From contig OZ240237.1 of assembly GCA_965198025.1 (NCBI GenBank), positions 1,984,001-2,048,000 of the forward strand: DNA of 64,000 bases. The letters run 5' to 3'. The position numbers were made by a program, and so were the translations under genes. The first letter of the stretch is position 1. Every line of letters begins with the position of its first letter. The DNA is from CAYWWM01 sp965198025. Its GTDB lineage: Bacteria > Acidobacteriota > Terriglobia > 2-12-FULL-54-10. Below are positions 45,938-53,824 of the stretch, one piece after another. The notes under the pieces are model-generated. The model searched no databases, was not told the origin of the DNA, and saw nothing but the letters and a program-made list of their open reading frames with translations.

Positions 45938-46396
45938 CTATTGCGCGTCGGCGCCGACCTTGGAAACCAGGGTCGCTCCGAACTCCGCCATCATCTGATC
46001 GCCTTTTTTCTTAATCAGACCGTGGCCGAATTCGCCGATCTTGCCCAGCAGGTTCAGGTCCGTTTCTACACTCAGCCTGGTTTCTCGGTCCGTAATCTCG
46101 TCCAACCGCAATTGCATTTTCCCCTGCATTAGGCCGCTGATCTTCTGATCGGACGCCTGGACTGAAAGGGAACCCACGTACCGTTCGGAGTCCATGAACT
46201 CGACGGTGATTTTTCCGCGTAATCGCAGCTTAACGATTCCGACTCTCACCCGGATGGCCCCTTCGTAATTCTGTTTGTCGATTTCGTTCACTTCCTCGAC
46301 TCCCGGGAGGCACTCCGCCACGTTCGGGATCACGACCAGAAAGTCCCAGAGCTTTTGCCGGGGGACTTGCACGACACACGTGTTTTCCAGCTTCAT
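45938..46396 (-). CDS. CoxG-like (SRPBCC fold) protein
   Basis: 152 residues. CO-dehydrogenase subunit G family: VPRQKLWDFLVVIPNVAECL, GVEEVNEIDKQNYEGAIRVR, VGIVKLRLRGKITVEFMD and the Gly-rich end GHGLIKKKGDQMMAEFG. In Oligotropha, CoxG is proposed to recruit the enzyme to the membrane. Its presence supports the molybdenum-hydroxylase reading of the locus. It follows ubiD by 39 bp and is likely co-transcribed with it. Confidence 0.88.
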   Translation of the reverse strand: MKLENTCVVQVPRQKLWDFLVVIPNVAECLPGVEEVNEIDKQNYEGAIRVRVGIVKLRLRGKITVEFMDSERYVGSLSVQASDQKISGLMQGKMQLRLDEITDRETRLSVETDLNLLGKIGEFGHGLIKKKGDQMMAEFGATLVSKVGADAQ

Positions 46397-46435
46397 TTTG
46401 TTACAGTTCCTTCTTGCGGTTGTCAGAGGAAGGCG

Positions 46436-47875
46436 TCAGCCTTGATTCCTCTGCGGCTTCACCGGCTCGACTCCGTAGCGCTCCCAATCTGCGGCTACCC
46501 GGTCCATATGCTCTTTGGGCGGCACCGCCCGCGCAGGGAAGGGGTGTTTGCGGGTCGCATCGATTCCCAGCTTCGAGCTCACCTGCTCGGAGGGCAACAA
46601 CGGCTTCCCATCCCTTCGAGGCTGCGAGGGGTCCAGCGTAATCGGATCCATGTTGCGGAACACGTGAACGTCCTCCGAGGGCTGCATGTGGAAGCTCATC
46701 GCCCACTCGACCTGGAACTGGTCTCGCGCGTCTATGTCGTCATCTACCACGATCACCATCTTGGCGATTCCAATGTTCAGCGACCAGACCCCCATCATGG
46801 CCTTCACCGGCTGGAAGCGGTTCCGCTTCTTCAGCGAAATAATCAGAATCCCGGTCGCTCCGCTGCTTTCCGTCAGGCAAACGTCCCGGACGTCGAGACC
46901 CAGGTTGCTTTGCAGGTGCCGCCGAATTTCCATTTCGCGCCCGAAGCTCTTGATGCAGCTCGATTCGCTCGGCGGCATCTGGCTCAGGAACGCCTGGTAA
47001 ATCGGGTTGCGCCGGTGCGTGATGCAGGTCACCTCGAACAAGGGGTGGTTGCCCCCCGCCCCCATGTAGCCGCCATACTCGCCGAACGGTCCTTCCTGCT
47101 CCCGTCCCTGAAACGGAACTCTGCCCTCGATCACGATCTCGGCTGTGGCCGGAACTTCAAGGTCCACCGTCAGGCATCGCACCACCTCCACAGGCTCGCC
47201 CCGAATGCCTCCTGCCGCGGCCAGCTCATCCGACCCGTAAGGAAACGGGCTGACTGAGGTGAGGCCGATCACCGGATCGGTCCCGAACACGATCGCTGCA
47301 TCAGTGCCCGAACCACGCGCTTCATTCTTTTGGATGTGCTGGCGCATATTGCGCTGCGGGTTGATCATAAACCCTCCCCTGCGCGGGCCTTTCACCTGAA
47401 GACGATACGTTCCCACGTTCTGAACCTTCGTTTCCGGGTCCCGGGAAATGACAAACGGAGACGTGTGATACGGCCCCGGGTCTTCGCCCACGGTCCAGAC
47501 GGGCGCGGGCAGCATCTCAATATTCGCTTCCTCGTCCTTCAAAACTACTTCCTGGCACGGTCCGCTCGAAACCAGCCGCGGCGGGATCGGGCTCTTTCCC
47601 CGCGCCCACTTCTCCCACACGCCAGCTTGATCCGTCCCCAGCGCCGTCGCGTATATCTCCCGCGAGCCTCCCAGAATGCCGACTACCAGCGGAATCTTGT
47701 GACCCTTGATGCAATCGAACATCAGCGCAGGTCTGCGCTCCTGCGAAATCGTCCGGAAGGCGTGCCGACACACCGCGCTGATCTCCCAATCTTTGTCCAC
47801 TTCCTGTTTGACGTGGCAGAGGAGACCCTTATCTTCTAAGACCTGCAGATACTCTCGCAAATCCTTGTAGGGCAT
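46436..47875 (-). CDS. UbiD-family (prenylated-FMN-dependent) decarboxylase
   Basis: 479 residues, ATG after AGGAGG. Core motifs: NVGTYRLQVKGPR with the catalytic Arg, EIVIEGRVPF and EGPFGEYGGYMG carrying the two active-site Glu, and RDVCLTESSGATG and VVDDDIDARD near the C-terminus. UbiD enzymes (de)carboxylate aromatic or unsaturated acids and need prFMN made by UbiX. No ubiX is in this window. Neighbours with hydroxylase and amidohydrolases suggest an aromatic acid is decarboxylated, not ubiquinone synthesis. Confidence 0.93.
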   Translation of the reverse strand: MPYKDLREYLQVLEDKGLLCHVKQEVDKDWEISAVCRHAFRTISQERRPALMFDCIKGHKIPLVVGILGGSREIYATALGTDQAGVWEKWARGKSPIPPRLVSSGPCQEVVLKDEEANIEMLPAPVWTVGEDPGPYHTSPFVISRDPETKVQNVGTYRLQVKGPRRGGFMINPQRNMRQHIQKNEARGSGTDAAIVFGTDPVIGLTSVSPFPYGSDELAAAGGIRGEPVEVVRCLTVDLEVPATAEIVIEGRVPFQGREQEGPFGEYGGYMGAGGNHPLFEVTCITHRRNPIYQAFLSQMPPSESSCIKSFGREMEIRRHLQSNLGLDVRDVCLTESSGATGILIISLKKRNRFQPVKAMMGVWSLNIGIAKMVIVVDDDIDARDQFQVEWAMSFHMQPSEDVHVFRNMDPITLDPSQPRRDGKPLLPSEQVSSKLGIDATRKHPFPARAVPPKEHMDRVAADWERYGVEPVKPQRNQG

Positions 47876-48048
47876 TCGCTACCTCCTGGGCGGTCCCCCC
47901 GGACGCTGCGCTCCGGTTGGAGCACTGAACTTCCTCAAATCATGCCTTGAATTCAGCGTTTGCCGGGTATACACGCGTCATCCCGAACGCGTTTGTCCCC
48001 GGCGAAGTTGAGAGGCAATGTGAGTCGAGGATCTGCTCTTCCCCTACG

Positions 48049-49062
48049 CTACGCCTTGGGCATCTTCAACAGCCTGCGGGCGTTCTCGATGTAAATCTTC
48101 TCGCGATCCGCCGGCGCGAGAATCATCGAATCCAGCACTTTGATCGTGTCTCGGATAAACCCGGGGCCTTTTTCTGGATCAAAGGGCATGTCGGTGGCGA
48201 ACAAAATCTGGTCAATTCCGAAGAACCCGATGCCGCACTCGATCTGGCCCGCCCCGCCGAACGACGCCGTGTCACCGTAGAACTTCCGGAAGTAGTCGAT
48301 CGGGCGATGCTTGAGACTGAACTGTACCAAGTCCTTCTCCTCCGGTGGCGTGCGCGTCCCCAGAGTGTCCATCCCAGCCGCCAGGCGGCCCTCAAAAAAC
48401 GGAATCATCGCTCCCGTGTGGTGCGCAATGATCTTCAGGTTCGGAAACTCGTCGAGGATGCCGGAGAAAACCATCCGCGTCATCGCCGCCGTCGTTTCAT
48501 ACGGCCATCCGAAGATAAACCAGATTTCGTAGCGGGACTTCTTCTCCGACGCATAGTCGGAAAAGTTCGCACCCCGCGCTGGATGGAGCCAAATGATCGC
48601 GTCGTGCGCGGCGATCCGCTCAAACAGCGGCCGGAATTCCGGCTCGTCCACGGGCCGTCCATTCACATTGCTGAACAACTGCACTCCGCCCGCTCCCAGT
48701 TCCGTTATGGCACGGTCCACCTCGGCCGCACAAGCTTCCATGTTGTTCATGGGAACCGCTGCCGCGAAGCTCGGAAACCGGTCCGGGTGTTTCGCCACCA
48801 GCCCCGCCATGGAGTCGTTCGCGATGCGTGCCAGCTCTGCCGCCACCTCCGGGGATCCTGCCTCCTCAATCGCTGGTGAGGCCAGCGACAGCACCTGCTG
48901 GTAGTCCGGGAACTGGTCCATCACGCGGAACCGCTGCTCTAGGTCCAGCAGGATCGGAATCGCCTTCACACGCCGTTCCATATAGGACGCTTTGGTTGAT
49001 TTCCTTACCATCGCCTCATAGAACGGGCGCGGGAAGAAATGCGCAAACATGTCCAGTTTCAT
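48049..49062 (-). CDS. ACMSD-like amidohydrolase with altered first metal ligand
   Basis: 337 residues from ATG at 49062 (GGGAG before it). Amidohydrolase-2 / aminocarboxymuconate-semialdehyde decarboxylase-like fold: TIM-barrel with IWLHPARG, IIAHHTGAMIPF and FATDMPFDPEKG. The first motif reads D-M-F6-A-H8 where relatives have H-x-H, so the first metal His is Phe; the fold may use the remaining ligands or have changed chemistry. The late segment AGQIECGIGFFGIDQILFATD is usual. Forms a unit with UbiD and CoxG in direction and spacing. Confidence 0.85.
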   Translation of the reverse strand: MKLDMFAHFFPRPFYEAMVRKSTKASYMERRVKAIPILLDLEQRFRVMDQFPDYQQVLSLASPAIEEAGSPEVAAELARIANDSMAGLVAKHPDRFPSFAAAVPMNNMEACAAEVDRAITELGAGGVQLFSNVNGRPVDEPEFRPLFERIAAHDAIIWLHPARGANFSDYASEKKSRYEIWFIFGWPYETTAAMTRMVFSGILDEFPNLKIIAHHTGAMIPFFEGRLAAGMDTLGTRTPPEEKDLVQFSLKHRPIDYFRKFYGDTASFGGAGQIECGIGFFGIDQILFATDMPFDPEKGPGFIRDTIKVLDSMILAPADREKIYIENARRLLKMPKA

Positions 49063-49388
49063 CGGAGTCTCCCGCTGAATTCCTGCAGATGTTCTTCCAG
49101 CCAGCAGTTGCCGCTCAAAACGACATAGGTTACCGCAATCGATCACAAAAGTGAAGCCGGTCTGGGAGCAAGATTCCAGAATTGATGAGGTGAAGTTGTG
49201 GATGGAGAGAGGTCACAGGTAAGGGCACCCTATGCCGGGCCTCTAAGAGATTCCCCGCATTGGTAGGGTTATCGGAAAGAAACGAAGGCACCGATCCGGC
49301 TTCGCCGGATCGGGCGCCTCTCTGTGGTCGGTTATCTTCCCTTGCCATGCAACCCGAGACGGGCCAGCACTCGGGTCTGCTCGCCTTA
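49063..49388. other. intergenic region with terminator hairpin
   Basis: 326 bases between the propeller-cytochrome gene end and the ACMSD-like gene start. Apart from the hairpin described at 49291-49313 I see nothing else. Confidence 0.5.
49278..49313 (-). terminator. probable intrinsic terminator of the Vgb-cytochrome gene
   Basis: Perfect 10-bp arms CCGATCCGGC (49291-49300) and GCCGGATCGG (49304-49313) with loop TTC; more pairing extends on both sides. Read on the minus strand, the hairpin is followed by TGCCTTCGTTTCTTTCC, a broken T-run. It lies 75 bp past the stop at 49389. Confidence 0.6.
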
Positions 49389-50636
49389 CTAGTTCTCGTT
49401 GATCGTGACGAGACCGACCATGTTCGTGGCGGTCTGGTGGATCAGCAGATTGCCGTCGCTTGTGGCCCTCATGTGCCGCAGCGAGCCAACACCCGCGGGG
49501 ATCGCCCAGCTCTGGAACTGCTCCGTCGTCGGATCGAACCGCACCAGCGTATCCGGACGACGCATCGACTCGTTGTACCAGATGATGTCGTCAATGATCG
49601 CGATGGAGTAGGGCTGGGAATTCTCTCCGCTCGGCGAGTCCCATTGCTGGATCGCCCCCGTCGCGGGGTCCAGCCGGCCCAGCTTGCTGAGCGACGAGTT
49701 CAGGAACCACACGATGTCGTTGCTATCGACGGCCAGTCGGCGGACCCTCGTTCGCTGATCCGGGATCTCGTATTCTTTGATGGACATGGTCGCCGGATCG
49801 ACGCTTGCCACCTTGTACGAGCCGTTAAACGCGACCCACACCGTCCCCTTGGAATCGACGTCGATGCCGTAGGGCCGAGCATTCGGCGTGGGAACCGTCA
49901 CCAGCTTGACGTCGCCCGTAGCCGGGTCCAGCCGGCCCACCATGTTGCTCTGCTGCACCGTAAACCACAGGATGCCGTTCTCGTCGAAGATTGGCGTGTG
50001 CGGGTCACGGGCTGCCGGGTCCGGCATCGGATATACTTTGATATCGCCTGTCGATGGGTTCAACATCCCTACCGTCCCATTGCCGTTGCCCATGTACCAG
50101 ATGTTGCCGCTGCTGTCGCTGATGATGCTGTGCGGGCGCGCGTCCTCCGGCAGCTTGAATTCCTTCATCTCACCGCTCTGGGGATTCAGCCGCCCGGCAA
50201 TATCCATCCATTGCCCGGCCCACCAGATGGAGCCGTCCGGCGACTGGTCCGGATCGCGGGCACGCTGGCCCTTGGTCGGCACGGTCCATTCCTGGAACGA
50301 AACCTCGATCGGCCCCGGTACGAGTGTCGGCTCGCGTCCCGGCCGCGGCGGAAAATTGGCGGCGAGGTACTGCGACAAGCTCTCCGCCTGTGCGTCAGAT
50401 AGCGTGATCATTTTCGAGAAGAGATCACGCCATTGCTCCTGTGTGTATCCGGCGGATCTGGTGATCAGATCGACACCGTGGCACGCGACGCACGCCGTGC
50501 TCACCAGCGCCTTGCCATCACCCTCGGGGAGAGCGGCTGCCTCCTGCGCTCTCTCGCTCATCTGTCCCTGCAGGGGGACCACTGCTACAGCACCGAACAA
50601 CACTCCGATCGCCAATAGGTTTGAAAATCGAAACAT
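49389..50636 (-). CDS. exported cytochrome c - Vgb-type beta-propeller fusion
   Basis: 415 residues from ATG at 50636, with GGAGGGCAGT before it. Signal sequence LLAIGVLFGAVAVVPLQG, then a short cytochrome c domain (C49-V-A-C-H53, helix GYTQEQWRDLFSKM). The rest is a seven-bladed streptogramin-lyase-like propeller: DGSIWWAGQWMDIAGRLNP, GNIWYMGNGNGTVGMLNP, GILWFTVQQSNMVGRLDP and GTVWVAFNGSYKVASVDP. It echoes the split cytochrome/propeller pairs at 17-20.6 kb in one chain. Likely periplasmic oxidoreductase or electron-relay protein; the Vgb reaction (antibiotic lyase) should not be assumed. Confidence 0.85.
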   Translation of the reverse strand: MFRFSNLLAIGVLFGAVAVVPLQGQMSERAQEAAALPEGDGKALVSTACVACHGVDLITRSAGYTQEQWRDLFSKMITLSDAQAESLSQYLAANFPPRPGREPTLVPGPIEVSFQEWTVPTKGQRARDPDQSPDGSIWWAGQWMDIAGRLNPQSGEMKEFKLPEDARPHSIISDSSGNIWYMGNGNGTVGMLNPSTGDIKVYPMPDPAARDPHTPIFDENGILWFTVQQSNMVGRLDPATGDVKLVTVPTPNARPYGIDVDSKGTVWVAFNGSYKVASVDPATMSIKEYEIPDQRTRVRRLAVDSNDIVWFLNSSLSKLGRLDPATGAIQQWDSPSGENSQPYSIAIIDDIIWYNESMRRPDTLVRFDPTTEQFQSWAIPAGVGSLRHMRATSDGNLLIHQTATNMVGLVTINEN

Positions 50637-51031
50637 ACTGCCCTCCATTTAGATTGCAACTGGGTCGCGCGTACCACCATATCTTATCATGCCTGCCCCC
50701 CCTGGTTCCACAAGTTTGGCTTTCCCGGTAGTGGGATCACACGAAAGCGGCACTACCGGCTCTTCCGGGTAGCGGGGTCACGCTGTGGGATTCACCCAAG
50801 TCGGGAATACGATGGTGCTAACGGTCGGAGTACTTCGATAGGCAGCCCCATTTAATCTCAGCAGGAGTCTTCTCCGGATGCGTCACCGGCAGGCATTCCG
50901 TCCTTCAGTGCCATGGGAACTTGTGCTAGAATCCATGCGCAACAGGATCAAAGTCGAGTCTGCCGTTCGGCCCGGCACTCCAGTGCTTTGGGCCGTGCGC
51001 GCGGCCAAGGCTGATGAAGGAGGACCTGGTT
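50637..51031. other. intergenic region with a 9-bp inverted repeat
   Basis: 395 bases between divergent genes. CCGGTAGTG (50725-50733) and CACTACCGG (50751-50759) make a hairpin with a 17-nt loop, and a degenerate copy (TTCCGGGTAGCGGGGTCAC) follows at 50763. No gene seen; a regulator site is possible. Confidence 0.4.
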
Positions 51032-51883
51032 ATGGATTTGACCCGACGCACCGTTTTGGCAGGGGGCGCCGCAGCGACCGCGATGGCGGTTGCGCCGCGT
51101 TTGTTTGCTCAGCAGACCGGGCAAGGAGGGTTTGCCTTTTACGAGAGAGGCTCCGTTCGCATCCGCTATCAGGAAACCGGTTCCGGCTTTCCCTTGTTGC
51201 TCATTGCCGGCGGCGGATTGAACTCATCCATCTCCGGCTTGGCCACCGCCCCCTTTAACCCGATCGAGGAATTCAAGGACGAGTACCGCTGCATCGCATC
51301 GGATCTGCGGAACTCCAATCGCGGCCAGTCCTCCGGCCCACTCGAAATCGACCGGCCGTGGGATTCCTATACCGACGATCATATCGGTCTGATGGATCAC
51401 CTGGGCATCGACAAATTCATGGCGCTCGGCTTCTGCGTTGGCGCTCCTCTCATCTGGAACCTCCTGAAGCGCGCCCCCGATCGTGTTGTTGCAGCCGTGC
51501 TGGCGCAGCCCAGCGCCTCGCATCCGGACATGCCCGACCTTTTTTACGACGGGAATATGAACGGGTGGGGTCCGGACCTTGTCGAGCGTCGGCCCGACAT
51601 CACGATGGAGATGGTCGACAGGTTTCTTACCAACATGTACCGCAACAAAGCCGATTTCGTCATCAGCGTGACGCGCGATTTCGTACGCCAGTGCCAGACG
51701 CCCATACTGATCCTGCCCGATGATATCCCGGCGCATCCCTATGAGGTTGCCATGGAGGTCGCCATGCTTGCGCCAAAGGCCGAAGTCAGCATGTTCCCGT
51801 GGAAGCAGCCCAAAGAGCGCATTCCCCTGGCGGTGCGCCAGATACGTTCCTTCCTTCGCGCCCATCGCCCTGCTTCTGCTTAG
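51032..51883 (+). CDS. Tat-exported alpha/beta hydrolase with Cys nucleophile
   Basis: 283 residues from ATG at 51032, seven bases after AAGGAGG. A twin-Arg leader (DLTRRTVLAGGAAATAMAVA, cleavage near FAQQ) is followed by FAFYERGSVRIRYQETG and the nucleophile elbow G133-F-C135-V-G, so Cys stands where Ser is usual, as in dienelactone hydrolases. An acid (Asp230/231 in ILPDDIPAHP) is visible; the usual catalytic His is less clear, His235 being the nearest. It may hydrolyse a lactone or ring-cleavage product in the periplasm. Confidence 0.8.
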   Translation: MDLTRRTVLAGGAAATAMAVAPRLFAQQTGQGGFAFYERGSVRIRYQETGSGFPLLLIAGGGLNSSISGLATAPFNPIEEFKDEYRCIASDLRNSNRGQSSGPLEIDRPWDSYTDDHIGLMDHLGIDKFMALGFCVGAPLIWNLLKRAPDRVVAAVLAQPSASHPDMPDLFYDGNMNGWGPDLVERRPDITMEMVDRFLTNMYRNKADFVISVTRDFVRQCQTPILILPDDIPAHPYEVAMEVAMLAPKAEVSMFPWKQPKERIPLAVRQIRSFLRAHRPASA

Positions 51884-51957
51884 ACGGCCGCGTCCATGCA
51901 AAGTGCCCGATGCTGCGGCCCGTAGATGATCCAGCAAAATGGTACAGGAGGTGTGAC

Positions 51958-52341
51958 ATGGAAGCCAGGCTGCAACCGCTCGCGCTCGGAGCAATCGGGA
52001 TCCTCATCGTTGCCAGTACGTTGTCCGCGCATCACCGATGGCCGGTCAATCGTTCGGAGGAAGTCACCGTACAGGGCACGGTGACGGCGTATACGTGGGG
52101 CAACCCGCACGTGATGATCGCGCTGGACGTACGGACAGACGACAGCAGCGTCGAGAAGTGGGAAGTAGGAGGCCCCAGTACTAATCGGATGGGGAGGAAC
52201 GGCTGGGACAGGAATACTCTGAAGGCAGGAGACGTCATCACCGGCTTCGGGTTTCGCTTCACGGATGGGTCCCGGATTCTGAGGTTGGACAGGATCGTGA
52301 CGTCCGACGGGAGGGAACTGTTCCTGTACGGTCGCCGGTAG
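51958..52341 (+). CDS. small exported DUF6152-like protein
   Basis: 127 residues from ATG at 51958, with AGGAGG upstream. A hydrophobic export segment (LALGAIGILIVASTLSA) precedes His-His-Arg-Trp and an OB-like fold: EVTVQGTVTAYTWGNPHVMI, DSSVEKWEVGGPS, LKAGDVITGFGFRFTDGSRI. This is the DUF6152 pattern, often found near cytochrome/propeller genes in Acidobacteria and Planctomycetes. Function unknown. Starts 74 bp after the hydrolase and is probably co-transcribed. Confidence 0.75.
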   Translation: MEARLQPLALGAIGILIVASTLSAHHRWPVNRSEEVTVQGTVTAYTWGNPHVMIALDVRTDDSSVEKWEVGGPSTNRMGRNGWDRNTLKAGDVITGFGFRFTDGSRILRLDRIVTSDGRELFLYGRR

Positions 52342-52531
52342 GCGTCTTCTCGGATCGCATGGCAGCCACTGATGGCTACCAGACGACAATGTATACAGTA
52401 GTGCACAGATAAGCCGGCAGGAGCCGAAGTCAGTGCCAGATCGGTAACGAGTGGTCGTCTAGTATTTTCCATCCGTTCGGCGGGGCGATTCAATCTGACC
52501 CACCTCTGGACTTTCGCCCTTTACGAAGTTC

Positions 52532-53755
52532 CTACGTCCTATAGCTGGCGTTGATCCGAACGTATTCTTCGGTGAAGTCGCAAGTCCAGAATCGCGCTGC
52601 AGCCTTCCCCTGCCCCAGCACCACGCGGATCAGAACCTCCTTGGCCTGCAGTTCGCGCTGCAGCACCGGTTCGCTGAAGTCGGCTGCTCCGCCCCGGCGG
52701 CAGACTAGCGTGCGATTGATGTAGACGTTCACCCGGCCCGGGTCAATTTCCACTCCCGCGTTCCCCGCTGCGGAGAGAATGCGGCCCCAGTTGGGATCGC
52801 CTCCCGCGATTGCTGTCTTGACTAGAGAAGACAAGGCAATCGACCGCGCCACCGCCTCCGCCTCCCGCTCGGACACTGCGCCCTCGACACGTATTTCCGC
52901 AACCTTCTTTGCCCCTTCCCCGTCTCGGACCAGCTCGATGGCCAGCGTCTGCGCCACTTCGCCGAGCGCCCGCAGGAATCTTCCCGCGGCGGGGCTTCGC
53001 GGCCCGATCTTCGGCGCCCCCGACATCCCGTTCGCCAGCAGGAACACCGCATCATTGGTCGAGGTATCACCGTCCACCGAGACACGGTTGAAGCTTTCGC
53101 CGCAGACCCGGCGCAACACTCCATCCAGAAGGCGCGGCTCGATGTCGGCATCCGTAAAGAGAAAGCCGAGCATCGTCGCCATGCGCGGATAGATCATCCC
53201 GGCTCCCTTAGCGATGCCGAGAATGCGCACGCGCCGCTTGCCGGCAGTGAAACTTCGCGCGGCGACTTTCGGCCGCGTATCGGTCGTCAGAATGGCTCGG
53301 GAAGCAACCCGGTACCCCTCCGGGTGCAGCCGCCGGGCCAGCGCCGGCAATCGGTCCGTAATCACTCCTGCGTCAAGCGGAACGCCGATGACACCGGTTG
53401 AGGCCACCAGGACCTGTTCCGGCTGCAAGCCCAGCAGTTTCGCGCCTTCCTGCGCACACTCCCGAGCCGCCCGCATTCCCCCCGCACCCGTTGCGCAGTT
53501 CGCATTGCCGGCATTGACGACAATCGCTCGCGCGATGTGGCGGCTTCGCCTCAGATGATCCTGTGCCACCAGCACCGGAGCGGCCTTTACGCGGTTCGTC
53601 GTGAACACTGCGGCAACGCGCGCCGCCGCGACGGAATACATCAGACAGACATCCGGTCCGCTGCCATGCCGGCGCAAACCGGCGCTACCGGCTGCGAACA
53701 AGAACCCTTGCGGAACTTCCAAAGGTGGAATGCGATGCTTGCTGCCCGATTTCAT
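52532..53755 (-). CDS. argJ: bifunctional ornithine acetyltransferase/N-acetylglutamate synthase
   Basis: 407 residues from ATG at 53755. Arginine synthesis, moving acetyl from N-acetylornithine to glutamate. The self-cleavage site is present: KGAGMIYPRMATMLGF with Thr194 as new N-terminal nucleophile. NAGNANCATG and DGDTSTNDAVFLLANG are family marks. Bifunctional or monofunctional activity cannot be told from motifs. Adjacent M20 peptidase is 69 bp upstream on the same strand. Confidence 0.95.
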   Translation of the reverse strand: MKSGSKHRIPPLEVPQGFLFAAGSAGLRRHGSGPDVCLMYSVAAARVAAVFTTNRVKAAPVLVAQDHLRRSRHIARAIVVNAGNANCATGAGGMRAARECAQEGAKLLGLQPEQVLVASTGVIGVPLDAGVITDRLPALARRLHPEGYRVASRAILTTDTRPKVAARSFTAGKRRVRILGIAKGAGMIYPRMATMLGFLFTDADIEPRLLDGVLRRVCGESFNRVSVDGDTSTNDAVFLLANGMSGAPKIGPRSPAAGRFLRALGEVAQTLAIELVRDGEGAKKVAEIRVEGAVSEREAEAVARSIALSSLVKTAIAGGDPNWGRILSAAGNAGVEIDPGRVNVYINRTLVCRRGGAADFSEPVLQRELQAKEVLIRVVLGQGKAAARFWTCDFTEEYVRINASYRT

Positions 53756-53824
53756 AAAGGGGGAAGTGTAGCGTAATTGAAGTACGAGACCAAGGAGCGC
53801 TCCCAAGAACTGCCGTCGTACGGA

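Noticed and set aside
49389..50636. Streptogramin B lyase (antibiotic resistance)
   Set aside because: The propeller resembles Vgb, but the signal peptide and haem domain make an antibiotic-lyase role unlikely.
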